64,000 nt of DNA from Torulaspora globosa (GCF_014133895.1 NC_050730.1:1-64000); one strand, 5' to 3'; shown: positions 1-10,208, counted from the first letter of the stretch. The notes: generated by a model from the sequence alone, not told the origin. Translations and numbers: made by a program.

Positions 1-333
1 TCAAAAATCAATCATTCCTCACATCTTTCATCTTAAACCTAAAATCAATCAATAATTCACCACAACCTTTATCAATCAATCAAATATCCCACCACATCCA
101 CATCTTAAATCTAACAATCATTCTTCACATCTTCATCTTAAAAAACAAACAATCATTTCTCACATCCACAAAAAATAAATCAATCATCTCACCCATCTTC
201 ATGAATCAATCATCATCCACATCTTAAATCAATCAATCATCCACAAACACTAGTCATCTTGAATCAATCATCATCACAAACACTAATCATCAATCATCAT
301 CATCAATCAATCATTCCAACACATTTACCCCCG
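1..333. repeat. G-free, A/C/T low-complexity subtelomeric tract
   Basis: The plus strand has no G at all in its first 202 bases and only a handful up to about 333. It is made of short irregular repeats of ATCA, CAATCA and CATCTT. The C/A-rich strand reads 5' to 3' from the left end, which is the polarity of the C-rich telomeric strand at a left chromosome end, but no canonical telomere repeat is visible. No gene is supported. Confidence 0.75.
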
Positions 334-960
334 GAACTCCTTGTCCTGCATGACAACATTCCTCAAGACGTCTTATCATGCAGAGTCCACAGTAACATTA
401 ACCCGGACATTCCTCGTGACGTCATATCATGCAGGTCATTGCCACATTACCCCCGGACATTCCTCCTGACGCCATCGCATGCAGGTCATTGCCACATTAC
501 CCCGGACATTCCTCGTGACGTCATATCATGCAGGTCATTGCCACATTACCCCGGACATTCCTCGTGACGTCTTATCATGCAGAGTCCACGGCAACATTAA
601 CCCGGACATTCCTCCTGACGCCATCGCATGCAGGTCATTGCCACATTACCCCGGACATTCCTCGTGACGTCATATCATGCAGGTCATTGCCACATTACCC
701 CTGACATTCCTCGTGACGTCTTATCATGCAGAGTCCACGGCAACATTAACCCGGACATTCCTCCTGACGCCATCGCATGCAGGTCATTGCCACATTACCC
801 CGGACATTCCTCGTGACGTCATATCATGCAGGTCATTGCCACATTACCCCTGACATTCCTCATGACGTCTTATCATGCACAACCATGGCAACCTACCCCG
901 AACATTCCTCGCGACGTCATATCATGCAGAAGTTTGGCATGTTACCCCCGGACTTTCCTT
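334..960. repeat. 50-bp minisatellite with a 149-bp higher-order period
   Basis: About twelve tandem copies of a roughly 50-bp unit are present, each with GGACATTCCT, then a TGACGTCA-like core, then ATCATGCAG and a CATTACCCC tail. Three successive variants form a higher-order unit of 149 bp that repeats almost exactly (the same segment begins near 479, 628 and 777). The palindrome TGACGTCA, the CRE site of ATF/CREB-type bZIP proteins, is perfect at 417, 516, 665 and 814; other units carry TGACGTCT, TGACGCCA or CGACGTCA. Because 149 is not a multiple of 3, the short open frames across it rotate and are not genes. Confidence 0.9.
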
Positions 961-1414
961 ATCATGCAGGGTCCTGTCGGACTTTGCCTTACCGGTCGTT
1001 ATCGGCCGTTATCGCTCTCGGAGTTTTCGCACTTCGGCGATATCGGAATCCACCTCGGATATCGCTCCCCACGGAATACTGTCCCTGTTACCCCCGATTC
1101 GGGTCTTACGCTAAAATTTTGACGCGCTTTGGACACAGACCAGTGTTACATGACCACAACACAAAAGGTCTTGCGCAATCCGCTTTCTGCATTCAACATT
1201 GCTTGGGTAAAGTATTTAATCACACCGGGATGTCTACCTCATCATATCACACGCTTATCACACCACAAAAGATCTTGTCAACCGTTGCTCGACGTTTCCT
1301 GGTTTAATTATACTTACTGTTGGTGAGTTGTCTCGTCTTAAGAGTGAGAATAAAAAACCTTTGTGTCGCCCGCGCCTCGCTGCGTCGGCTCCTTGAAAAA
1401 AAAAGACCCAAAAG
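961..1414. other. subtelomeric spacer, no gene seen
   Basis: This is unique-looking sequence to the right of the minisatellite. It contains short C/G-rich words (TATCGG, CGGATATCG) and, near 1397 and 1433, homopolymer A runs. The open frames crossing it are short and have no recognisable family. Confidence 0.5.
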
Positions 1415-1807
1415 ACTTTCTGCGACCCACGCAAAAAAAAAAAAATTGCGACGACGCGCGACGACGCGGGCAAGAAAAACTTATTCGACTTTTTCGGATG
1501 TATGGGTTACGAGAATCTGGATGTATGGGTTTCAAGAACAGTCACACAGCCGGGATCTACTACCACCGATGGATTCTACGTGATCGGCTCTGTGTGCTAC
1601 GGCTCTAAAACTTTCTGCGACCCACGCAAAAAACATTTTTCACCCGATTGCGACGACGCGCGACGACGCGCTCAAGAAAAACTTATTCCACATTTTAGGA
1701 GGTATGGGTTTCGAGAATCTGGATGTATGGGTTTCAAGAACAGTCACACAGCTGGACTTTGGTCGATCTACTACCACCCATGGATTCTGCGTGCTATGAT
1801 CGGCTCC
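1415..1807. repeat. tandem duplication of about 195 bp
   Basis: Two diverged copies lie head to tail. Each begins with ACTTTCTGCGACCCACGC (1415 and 1610), continues through A-rich sequence, a CGACGACGCG repeat, AAGAAAAACTTATTC, and TGGATGTATGGGTTTCAAGA, and ends near ATCTACTACCACC..ATGGATTCT. The copies differ by substitutions and small indels. The frames inside (for example around 1502-1813) are byproducts of the repeat. Confidence 0.8.
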
Positions 1808-1976
1808 ACTTGACCCCTGACAGGTTCCATGTGCTATGATAGGCCCCTCTTGACCCTCTGCGTGCTATGACCGGCTCCTCTTGACGCTCTTTGATCGCTG
1901 TACCTCCCCGGGGGGCCACTATATGCCCTTTGCCTCCCACTGACAGGTTCCATGCGCTATGATTGCTCCTCTGGAC
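1791..1976. repeat. degenerate ~32-40 bp repeat
   Basis: The phrase GTGCTATGA..GGC..CTC.TTGAC recurs at 1791, 1831 and 1862, and a more diverged copy after TGACAGGTTCCAT appears near 1951. It looks like an eroded tandem array; no gene is supported. From 1977 to about 2286 I see only unique A/T-rich spacer with one TTACCCGG word (a Reb1-like site) near 2143. Confidence 0.55.
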
Positions 1977-2286
1977 CACCCCCGGCTCACCTCCTCTTGT
2001 CTATCTGCTCCGCAACTGCACAAGTCAATCTTTGTTTTTGCTGGATTTTCTATTTGCTCGACTAAACTTGTATCTGCAAAATGCTGAGAAACCTAGGACA
2101 AGATTTTGCAATAATCTGTCGTGAGAGATGCTATCTAGGTGTTACCCGGACTCTAGGCACGCCTGAAAATTTTCAAACCGTCGAGGACGTTACTCATAGA
2201 CGTCCAAGACAGTGGATAGCGGATGATGTACTAGGAGTGGGCTGCTGGTACGGGGCGTAATGTAGCTGTGATAGGCTCAAGTGTTT

Positions 2287-2490
2287 GGGAATAGGGTAGT
2301 TGGAGTGTGGATGGTGGTTTAATTGTTTGGGAGTAAGGTTGTTGTAGTGTAAGGTCGGGGTTGTTTAAGTGTTTGGGAGTAAGGCTGTTGGGGAGTAAGG
2401 TTGTTGTAGTGTAAGGTCGGGGTAGTTTAAGTGTTTGGGAGTAAGGTTGTTGTAGTGTAAGGTTGGGGTAGTAGAGTCGTTGGGTGTGGA
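2287..2490. repeat. 46-bp G/T-rich tandem repeat
   Basis: The unit GGGAGTAAGGTTGTTGTAGT, followed by GTAAGGTCGGGG, T/A-rich sequence and GTGTTT, is present in near-identical copies starting near 2329, 2391 and 2437, with a truncated copy between (about 2375-2390) and diverged copies before 2329. The plus strand is G/T-rich and almost free of C, the opposite strand bias to the first 330 bases. Confidence 0.8.
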
Positions 2491-2499
2491 TAGTGGTCT

Positions 2500-3310
2500 G
2501 ATATTATTCTTGGACTTGGTTATCTTGCGGATGGTAGACAGCTCAGCCCAGGAGCAGTTCTCTTAACATTGTGCCATGGTTATTCTCGTGTATGCTCTGT
2601 ATGATTCTTGGATTGGGTATGTTGCGAATGGTAGACCGCTATGTCCAACGTGAAGAGGCCTTATCATTGTGCCGTGGATATGTCTCTTGCATGGTATCTT
2701 GAGGATGGTAAACAGCTGAGCCCAAGTGCAGTGGTCTCATCATTGTGTGGTGATTTCCTATGCTATTATGATTCTTGAAGTTTGCGGTTGTAGACAGCTT
2801 AGCCCAAGTGCAGTACTCCCTGCAGTGGTGGTTTCCCACGCTCTTGTATGATGCTCTTTGATTCTTGGATATGGATATCTTGAGGATTAGATGGTTCAGG
2901 TCAAGTGAAGTGGTCTTATCACAGTGTGGTGGCTTTTTTTCCTCAAGTGTGCGAATTGTAGACAGCCCAAGTGAAGTAGTCTTATCAGTGCGCCTTATGA
3001 GTCTTGAAGTTTGCGGATTACAATGCTGCCTAACCTCGTGCCTTGGATATACGCCCTGGAGTGGTGATTTCCCTACTCTTGCATGGTACCTTGCGAATGG
3101 CTCAGCCCAAGGGAAGTGGTGATTTCGCATGTTCTTGCATGGTACCTTGCGAATGGCCCTGCAGTAGTAGTTCTTAAACTCTCAAAGTGCCAAGTGTCCT
3201 GACTCTTAAAGTGCCAAGCGCCCCTAGTGGTTTCCTTTGTATGATTCTTAAGCGTACCGACCTGCTCAAGTGCCAAGCGCAGTACTGCAAAGTGCCCCTC
3301 TCTTGCGAAA
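2500..3310. repeat. eroded repeat array, ~90-110 bp units
   Basis: Recurring phrases appear in a loose order: GATTCTTGGAT, GTAGACAGCT.AGCCCAAGTG, CAGTGGTCTCATCATTGTG, TGATTTCCC.TGCTCTTG, CTTGCATGGTACCTTGCGAA. They suggest eight or more diverged copies of a unit around 100 bp. Two minus-strand open frames across it (2639-3130 and 3073-3459) are repetitive and basic, have no recognisable domain, and are best read as products of the repeat. Just beyond it, 3372-3400 holds a tandem pair of CATAAAATTTTTCG. Confidence 0.6.
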
Positions 3311-3775
3311 TCTGATTGACTGTCGTTTACAACTGCGCCATTTGTTTTCGCATCCTCGTCGTCGCGTCGCGCATAAAATTTTTCGCCATAAAATTTTTCG
3401 TCTCCTCGCCTCCATATAAAAGCACAGGTGTTTTTCTCCCACCCAGAGTAACAGCGCAAAGCCCAGACAGTCCCCTAGGCCCTCTTGGCGCTATCTCTTG
3501 GGTCTTCTCGGCCCTTGGGTTAGAATCTAACCTGCCTCGATAAGCATTGGGCCATGGCATTCATCAAGCAATAGGGACCCTCATTCGGCCGTTCAGGTGA
3601 GTTGGACTATGTACACTGCCTAGGTAAAAGCGCCCCGGAACGGTGCCAGCTCTGGAATATCCGCCATTTCTAGAGATTGCAACATGTACAAGGGAAAACT
3701 CAACGCACCTTTGGAGTGCCAACCAGTGTGGAAACAGCCGTATTTCATCAAGCTGTTCCACAAGCAGCTTCACTT

Positions 3776-3904
3776 TTTCCAGATTGGAAATTGTACCTCC
3801 TCATGCAAATAGGTCTGTTCCACAAGCAGCTTCACTTGCTTCATAAGAGAAGCGTTGTAGAACAGACCTATTTGCATGAGGAGGTACAATTTCCAATCTG
3901 GAAA
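3776..3904. repeat. 45-bp perfect inverted repeat, 39-bp spacer
   Basis: Arm 3776-3820 is the exact reverse complement of arm 3860-3904. The word GTTCCACAAGCAGCTTCACT also occurs twice in direct orientation, at about 3756 and 3817, on either side of the first arm. The arrangement lies inside the C-terminal part of the broken helicase gene and is explained by a local template switch (see findings), not by a mobile element: no transposase or target-site duplication is seen. Confidence 0.9.
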
Positions 3905-6900
3905 CGACGACGTGCTACATCTGTAGCCCCGTTTGCGCTTTAAATGCTGTTCTCCAAACTGTTCTTTCAGGTAACCTGCGCCTTGAAACCTACCGCTGCT
4001 TTGCGAACGGATGCGGGCCAAATATCTGTTCAATTTCAGGACATTCGACCAATTCTTCTGTGTGATCTTTATGTTCCCAGATCTGCCGTAGAGCAGTCCA
4101 TTCAAAGTTGAAAAACAACTGCGCTACATTTATTTGTTGTTCGCTCAATCTGTGCCATAAGCAACGGTATGTCTCGTAAATTTCTCTGGCGGTTTTCGAA
4201 AAGACACCACTGAGACGGACGCCCCTCTCTGATTCAAGAGCTCTTATTGGTTTCTTCGAGCTCAGCAGATTCAGATACCACACTATTGGCATTTCCAATG
4301 TCACCTCTTTATGGAACTCAGTGAGATATGGGAATGGGTCCTTGTAGTAGGGCTCTATCTCCTTCAGATGTTCTTCAAATTGTTCATCATCCAGCAGCAT
4401 TCTCCGGACAGCGAGAACCTCTATAGCAATGCGGCGATATGACTTTCCTTGTGTCTCTGCTGTTCCGTCTGGTCGAGGACACAGACAGGCACCGCAATCT
4501 TTGCATTTTCCATAGGCCGTGAAAACTCCCCAAGGGCAAAAATGGATGTCAATACCGTAGAGAAATAGGTTGCTCAGAGCGTATCCCCTGAATCCCAGAA
4601 AATAAAAGATTTCGCTAAAGCCCTCCCATCCGTGATAATTACTTTTGAATCTCTTCGCATCAGCAGTGCGGAATGGGAGGTTGTTGTTGGCTGAAGTCAA
4701 ACCGCCAGAGGTGCGGCTCACGTACCCGTCTGTCCCTACCACGTCCGCCATTATATCTACATCTCCCTGCAGATGTTGGGTAGCTACAGGCAAAGTTTCA
4801 AATGCTTCACAGCACCCACTGTGCGGATTTGAACCAGGGACCAATTCAAGGTTATAGAACTTTCGTATCTGAGCAGCTAGACAGGCTTCTTTCACTGCCG
4901 GCAGCAAAGGATCATTATAACTTGGATATCTGCCTTCGCCTCTCAGAAGAAAACACAGTCCTGACTCTCTCAGCCGCCCAATCATCTGGATGAATTCCAA
5001 TATATTGGGACTGAAATTGATGATGATCACCATCTTTAGGCTCGCAATACTGATGCCCTCCGTTACCAGCTTCGTCCCGATCAGCAGTTCTTTGCTGCCG
5101 TCGTTCATGAAGGACCGCGCCCGCGCAGCCTTCTGCTCAGAGGACAAGTTTCCATGTACCCACACAAGGTTGAATAGAGGCGCCCATTCGCTTGCCAACG
5201 CCTCCACGAGGCTGATCTCATTGACAACGACGATGGCCTTCGAGTTTGGCCGACGTTTAAACAGCCCTCGCAGCATCTTTACAGCCTCCAGTTTGGGGTC
5301 GTCAGAGCTTTTGAACTCTTTGTGAATATGTCCCAGGGGCATCTCAGCGACAAGGTTAGCACAAGGTTGCTTTGGAGTAATCTTTACTTGGTCGGTAACC
5401 TGCTCCACACTTGTCGGAGCTCTTTCCAGCCCTTTGAAGCCGATCTGATGTAACGCCCCCTCCGCAATGTCTGGAGGAGCAGTGGCACTGAAAAACAGGG
5501 TCTTTTCAAAGGCGTCAAAGTTCAGATTCCGCATTCTCTTGAAGCGGCTGGAGCGGTACGTTTCGCTCAGCAAGTTGTGAAACTCATCAATAATGATATA
5601 TCCGAGCTTCATATCTTTTCTCCTCAAACTACTCCCCACCGTGTTGCCCCATCCACAAATCCTTTCCCCAAACCGGTAGGAATCCAGATCACCACATAAT
5701 CACACCGTCGTGCCCCAGCTCTATGAATTTTCTAATGTTTGACACCTGCAGACAGTTGCTTTTCTGCAACCGAGCTATGCAAGCAGTCAAAAGAACAGTG
5801 TAGGGCACAAACACGAACGAGACGTATTTGCAAGTGGTCTTAGAAGCTAGCGCTGCTAGCGGCAGTTGAAACAGTTCGGTTTTTCCGTACCCAGGAGCCG
5901 CCTGGACAATCAGAGAGGCTCTTTGGGACATGTAGATGTCCATGCAGAGCGACTGTTGCTTCGAATCACGGAACTGAAAGTCGGGGCCAAATAGACTCCG
6001 GCCCGCAACAAACAGGTCGTCCGAATCGCGGATCTCCCTAGGTCTCTCTTTGACAGGCCAGGAATAATTTAACACCCTGTCGTTTTCAACATTTTCAACC
6101 ACTGTTTCGTCGGCATCGCCCTCGACATTTTCAACTGTTTTGCCGGCATCCCCCTCAACATTTTCAACTGGATCGTCGTTAACATCACCCTTACTCTTCC
6201 CATCTGCGCCTCCAGAGCTTTCCCAAGGTAAGACCTTTTCGAGTCCGAGCCAAGCTATCCATCTCTCTGAGGCACGTTCCTGCAAGACGGTGGCAGTCGT
6301 GCCGCTTACATGAGAGAGAGAAAAATCATCCACCCCGTAGACCGTCAGTCCCGTCCTGGCCGAGTGATTGGCCATGAGTTCGTTCACCATGGACTCCATG
6401 AGATCGGTGGGTATCTCGCCACCAACATAATTTTTCGAGACAGCCGACATTGCCTGGCGCAGCTCCCTAAAGGTGAGCTTTTCTCTGTCACCTTGAGGAA
6501 ACTTAAACAGGTATCTGCGAAAGGCAGAATATTTTACAAAATCGCCCGATGTTGTATCGAGAAACAGATACGTTTGAAGGGCAGTGCGCGAAACAGCTTG
6601 TCGGGTGACGTCCTTTCGAAGGACTACATCCTGTATATCCATCCAGTTATCGACACGGAAAGCACCATAATCTTTACCCAGAGCGTTTATTTGCATCTGT
6701 CTAAGAACGACAATGAAATAGAACAAGTGGGGGGGAAGTAGTCTTTAGGATCGGAGCTGTTGCGCCGGTTTTGTTGTAATCGCAAAAGAGCTGCACGCGT
6801 CTGGAAACGTCCTCAACGTAGACATTTCTTTGAGGGCCGCTGAAGGCAAGGAGCTGCAACTCTGGGAAACGGTACGGGAATCCAGCTGCAAAGTACACCA

Positions 6901-8043
6901 TCCACATCAAGGTACATGCGATTTCATCGACAGCATGGGCAACCTGTTTGTTGACTGCTTCTGATAGTCTTCCATGTTTCTCCCTCCTGAATTTAGGCAT
7001 CAAGACTTGACGATATTCTACGGGAATCAGATGCAACAGTGATCCTCCATCCCAAAACTTGTCTGTGCCCCTTTTTGCTTCTCTGAAGGAGACATCGCGA
7101 TTCCTCAAGATGGCTCCTGCAATTTGATCCACAGTGGGCATGAAGAACAGTTTGTCCAATTTTTCGAAATTCTCCCTAAAGACAGAATGGCACTCAAAGT
7201 AAAAATCACGAATGTAACTGCGATCAAACAGCTTACCCAGAATCATAATTCCTTGCGCTGAGGGCACCAGGGATATCTGGTAGCGATTAAGGTTCTCCTC
7301 CTCCTCAACTGTTTTATGGTAAACTGTCGTGATCCATTTCCACATTGGAGTACCAGATTCGTCATCGAAAAGATCATCATCTGCAGCAGAGCACATGCAG
7401 GCGAATGTCAGGAACGCTTTCAAACTGTCCAAGGTTTTTCTGATACCCCTTGCTGATTTGGGATTCCTGATTCCCTTCATGTCGTCGTTGCCCGCAGCAG
7501 GAGTTCCGACCTTATGTGTTTCGTCATCCTCATCTTCGTCTTCTTCGTTGTCTGAATCATCGGGAATAAACCTGCTAGGCACAGACGAACCAAACTTTAT
7601 CGCACAGCACATAACCAAGGTTTCAAGGACATGGCCAAGCGTGTCTTTTCCTTTCATCATATCAACGCACACTTGAGACAAGTAAGTCACATCAATGTCC
7701 CTACTCTCCTTATCGGCAAATGCCGTCTGAAGCTTGCCAGTATCGATCTCAGTGTAGCCCGCCGAGCCCCTAGGTTTCTTATAGGCAGCAAAAATAGATA
7801 AACGGTTAACACGTAGCAGTAAAAACAAAATTGGCGCTATTCTGACACTGTACTGCTTGATTGTGTCGCGCCGGAATTTCTTTATCAAAGATTCCTTATA
7901 AACAAAGCTGTTGAAGCAACTCCTCATGGCACAACGTTTAGGAGTCAAGGAAGCAAGATCATAACAGCGAGTCATGACTTCCTGAGCAATCTTTGTGAAA
8001 AAGCCTCTTTTGCCGTCAAACTCCCTGAGAATAGCAAAGTCAG

Positions 8044-8326
8044 CTTAAGTAAAGTGTAAGTTACAATGTTAATCCTCTCGGGGATTACATGTCCTCTGGT
8101 GGCATGAACCGTACGTATTTTTTCACATTATGTGGAAAGGTGATTGGGAACATCTTTGATTTCGTCGTTCGAGGACCCATCACATTTTGAAGAAGTCGGG
8201 TTTCTGGTTCTTTACCAACCGAATCTTTTTGGGGGCTGACTGATGTGCCTAGTAGGTAGGACTTTAAATCAGTCTTGCATAGTTTTGAAATGGCTTGCAA
8301 ATTGATGACTTTATGGATAAACTTAC
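8044..8326 (-). other. probable intron of the Y'-type helicase gene
   Basis: On the minus strand a textbook 5' splice site (CAG then GTAAGTTT) begins at 8326. A candidate branch site GATTAAC lies about 27 bases before a 3' AG at 8045-8044 (TTACTTAAG). Joining the frame that reads KVVRNPYS to the downstream frame gives KVVRNPYSADFAILREFDGK, which continues the Y' protein pattern, whereas unspliced the frame hits stops. The 3' site is AAG rather than the usual YAG, so the acceptor is less certain than the donor. Y' genes of S. cerevisiae are also known with an intron. Confidence 0.6.
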
Positions 8327-8550
8327 CTGAATATGGGTTCCTGACCACTTTCCATACATAAGTAATCGTGCCCAATACCATCTGTTTTATCTCCCGTGTT
8401 TCGCCGTATAATGCGGTAAGTTCTATACATAAAGGATGGGCAGGATATGTCACCGCCAAATCCTTTGATTTTCACCAAAAAAAGAAGCCTTTCATTTGTC
8501 GCCAAGGGAACGCGAAGCTCGCCGCGGGACAGCGCAGAAGAATCGTTTGA

Positions 8551-8599
8551 GAGTCATTACGAGCATGACTCATGACTCAGACACAGTCATTGGTGACTC
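8551..8599 (+). promoter_or_regulatory. TGACTC cluster upstream of the BIO3/BIO6-type gene
   Basis: GAGTCA (8551-8556), TGACTCA (8566-8572), TGACTCA (8573-8579) and TGACTC (8594-8599) lie 160-210 bases before the ATG. TGACTCA is the Gcn4 site. The first two form AGTCA-N9-TGACT, an inverted-repeat layout close to the published Vhr1 vitamin-H element (AATCA-N8-TGAYT). The same composite occurs before the next gene. Confidence 0.55.
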
Positions 8600-8762
8600 G
8601 TCCGGTTACTCATGGTTTCATGACCTTCGTGGTAATATCCAATCGATGCTCAAAGAAGCACCCAACAAGTGGATCCAACAACTGCACTGGGGCAGGGGTG
8701 ATGTTGCTACATAAAGCGTACGTCCCGCAGGGCCTTCCAATTCTCGAGACCAACTCTCCAAC

Positions 8763-10208
8763 ATGTCCCCCTATTCTCCACAAGTACAAGAGCTCCTTGA
8801 GTGGGATAAAGAACACCTATGGCATCCGTTTTCCACCCTCAGTAACCCGTTCCCTGTGTACCCCGTGCGCTCCGCAGAGGGCTGCCAGATTACTCTGGAT
8901 ACCAGAGACCACCAAAAAGTCGTAGAGGCAATGTCCTCCTGGTGGTGCGTGATCCACGGTTACGATAACCAAGAACTCAAGGATGCCATGAAGCAACAGA
9001 TTGACCAAATGTCCCACGTCATGTTTGGCGGATTGACGCACAAACCAGCGGTCGAGCTGGGTAAGAAGCTCTTGCGCGTTATTGACCATCCTCGACTCCA
9101 CTCGATATTCTTCGCCGACACAGGCTCCGTCGCTGTCGAAGTGGCAATGAAGCTGGCCATTCAGTACAACTACTGCAAAGGCTCGAAAAAGTCCAAGTTC
9201 CTCACCATAAGGAATGGCTATCACGGTGACACTTTTGGCGCGATGAGCGTCGGAGACCCAAGCAACCCGATGCGCACGTTCTTCAAAGAGCACCTGCCAC
9301 AAAACATTTTCGTCAAGGCACCTACCCTCCTACACACGCTGCCAACGTCCAACATATGTCTCGAGAATCCAGAACTTTTCAAAGAGTCCGCCAAATGGCA
9401 CCCCCAAGACTTTGCCGAGTTCCAAAAGGCAATTGATGAACATCATGACAGTATATGCGCTGTCATCTTGGAGCCGCTTCTTCAAGGAGCCGGCGGCGTC
9501 AGACTCTATCATCCTCAATTCTTGATTGAGGCGAGAAAGGCCTGCAACAAATATGGGATCCCTTTCATCATGGACGAGGTCGCCACCGGGTTTGGTCGTA
9601 CCGGAGAGATTTTTGCGTTCAAACACTGCCGCGAGTACCAAAGGCTCTCAAATGTTCCACCGGAGGACCAAGTTGACGTCTTCCCAGACATACTCTGCGT
9701 CGGAAAGGGTCTGACTGGAGGATCCTTGAGCTTCAGCGCGGTCGTGACCACCGCCGAGATTGCCGCCGGCGTTTCTATGTCTGACGGTCCGACTCGGGGC
9801 TATTTTATGCATGGGCCGACGTTCATGGCGAATCCATTAGCGTGCAGCGTAGCAAGCAAATCCCTCGATATCTTGCTGAGGGGAGAATGGAAGATCCAAG
9901 TCATGGCGATCGAGAAGCAATTGTTTCAAGAGTTGTATCTGGATATCACACGCGATGAGCGTCTCATGAAGAGCGTCGTCGACCATGTAAGAGTTGCAGG
10001 GGCCGTCGGAGTCGTGCAACTCCAAGACCCGATCAATGTTCCTTGGTTTCAAGAGCAATGTATTCTGCGCAACGTTTATCTCCGGCCTTTCAAAAACATC
10101 TGCTATGTCATACCCCCATTCACAATATCAAGAGAGGAGTTGAAGGTAGTGACAAAGGCCATAAAAGAGGTACTCAACGTTTGCTTGGAAAAAAAGTATC
10201 AAGCTTGA
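8763..10208 (+). CDS. BIO3/BIO6-type aminotransferase (DAPA or KAPA synthase)
   Basis: This is a 481-residue PLP enzyme of class III aminotransferases, the family of BioA and yeast Bio3 (7,8-diaminopelargonate synthase) and its yeast paralogue Bio6 (KAPA synthase). Visible landmarks are SSWWCVIHGY near residues 58-67, ADTGSVAVEVAMK near 118-130, NGYHGDTFGAMSV near 151-163, MDEVATGFGRTG (Asp271) and VGKGLTGG with the PLP lysine at Lys315. Length equals S. cerevisiae Bio3 (about 480). The start is the first ATG of the frame. No BIO4 or BIO2 gene is beside it; instead a PhyH-type dioxygenase follows on the same strand 268 bases downstream, the arrangement described for the BIO6-BIO1 pair near a S. 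cerevisiae telomere. Sequence alone does not let me choose between Bio3 and Bio6. The family in yeasts is thought to be of bacterial origin. Confidence 0.9.
   Translation: MSPYSPQVQELLEWDKEHLWHPFSTLSNPFPVYPVRSAEGCQITLDTRDHQKVVEAMSSWWCVIHGYDNQELKDAMKQQIDQMSHVMFGGLTHKPAVELGKKLLRVIDHPRLHSIFFADTGSVAVEVAMKLAIQYNYCKGSKKSKFLTIRNGYHGDTFGAMSVGDPSNPMRTFFKEHLPQNIFVKAPTLLHTLPTSNICLENPELFKESAKWHPQDFAEFQKAIDEHHDSICAVILEPLLQGAGGVRLYHPQFLIEARKACNKYGIPFIMDEVATGFGRTGEIFAFKHCREYQRLSNVPPEDQVDVFPDILCVGKGLTGGSLSFSAVVTTAEIAAGVSMSDGPTRGYFMHGPTFMANPLACSVASKSLDILLRGEWKIQVMAIEKQLFQELYLDITRDERLMKSVVDHVRVAGAVGVVQLQDPINVPWFQEQCILRNVYLRPFKNICYVIPPFTISREELKVVTKAIKEVLNVCLEKKYQA

Larger units (their letters stand above)
3564..8459 (-). 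pseudogene. Y'-type subtelomeric helicase gene, broken
   Basis: This is a relic of the telomere-linked helicase encoded by Y' elements (YRF1 family). Reading down the minus strand, blocks of Y' protein follow in order but in changing frames: an N-terminal region including FELQLLAFSGPQRNVYV-like sequence (exon 2, to about 6701), then a Walker A block APGYGKTELF, then DEFHN (Walker B) followed by SATAP, GTKLVTEGIS and QMIGRLRESG (helicase motifs), then a Cys-rich LYGIDIHFCPWGVF..CKDCGACLC block. The C-terminal tail is IGLFYN..LLVEQ and LFPHWLAL. Breaks are: an extra base at a C7 run (6729-6735), a frame change with lost sequence near 5689, a third near 4000, and a 62-base insertion near 3776-3838. 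The first part (8460-8553) is uncertain. Subtelomeric position fits. It cannot make a full protein as written, apart from possible sequencing error at the homopolymer. Confidence 0.88.

Noticed and set aside
259..1307. Overlapping open frames of 60-176 codons rich in HCHITPDIPRDV-like repeats
   Set aside because: They are translations of the 50/149-bp minisatellite in rotating frames; the period is not a multiple of three.
2639..3459. Minus-strand frames of 163 and 128 codons
   Set aside because: They lie in an eroded repeat array, have repeat-derived composition and no domain.
3776..3904. Inverted repeat as a transposon end or terminator hairpin
   Set aside because: Its arms are helicase coding sequence and the local direct repeats fit a template switch; no transposase or target duplication is present.
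4815..4835. tRNA B-box-like word on the minus strand
   Set aside because: It is in the coding sequence of the helicase relic, with no A box or cloverleaf around it.
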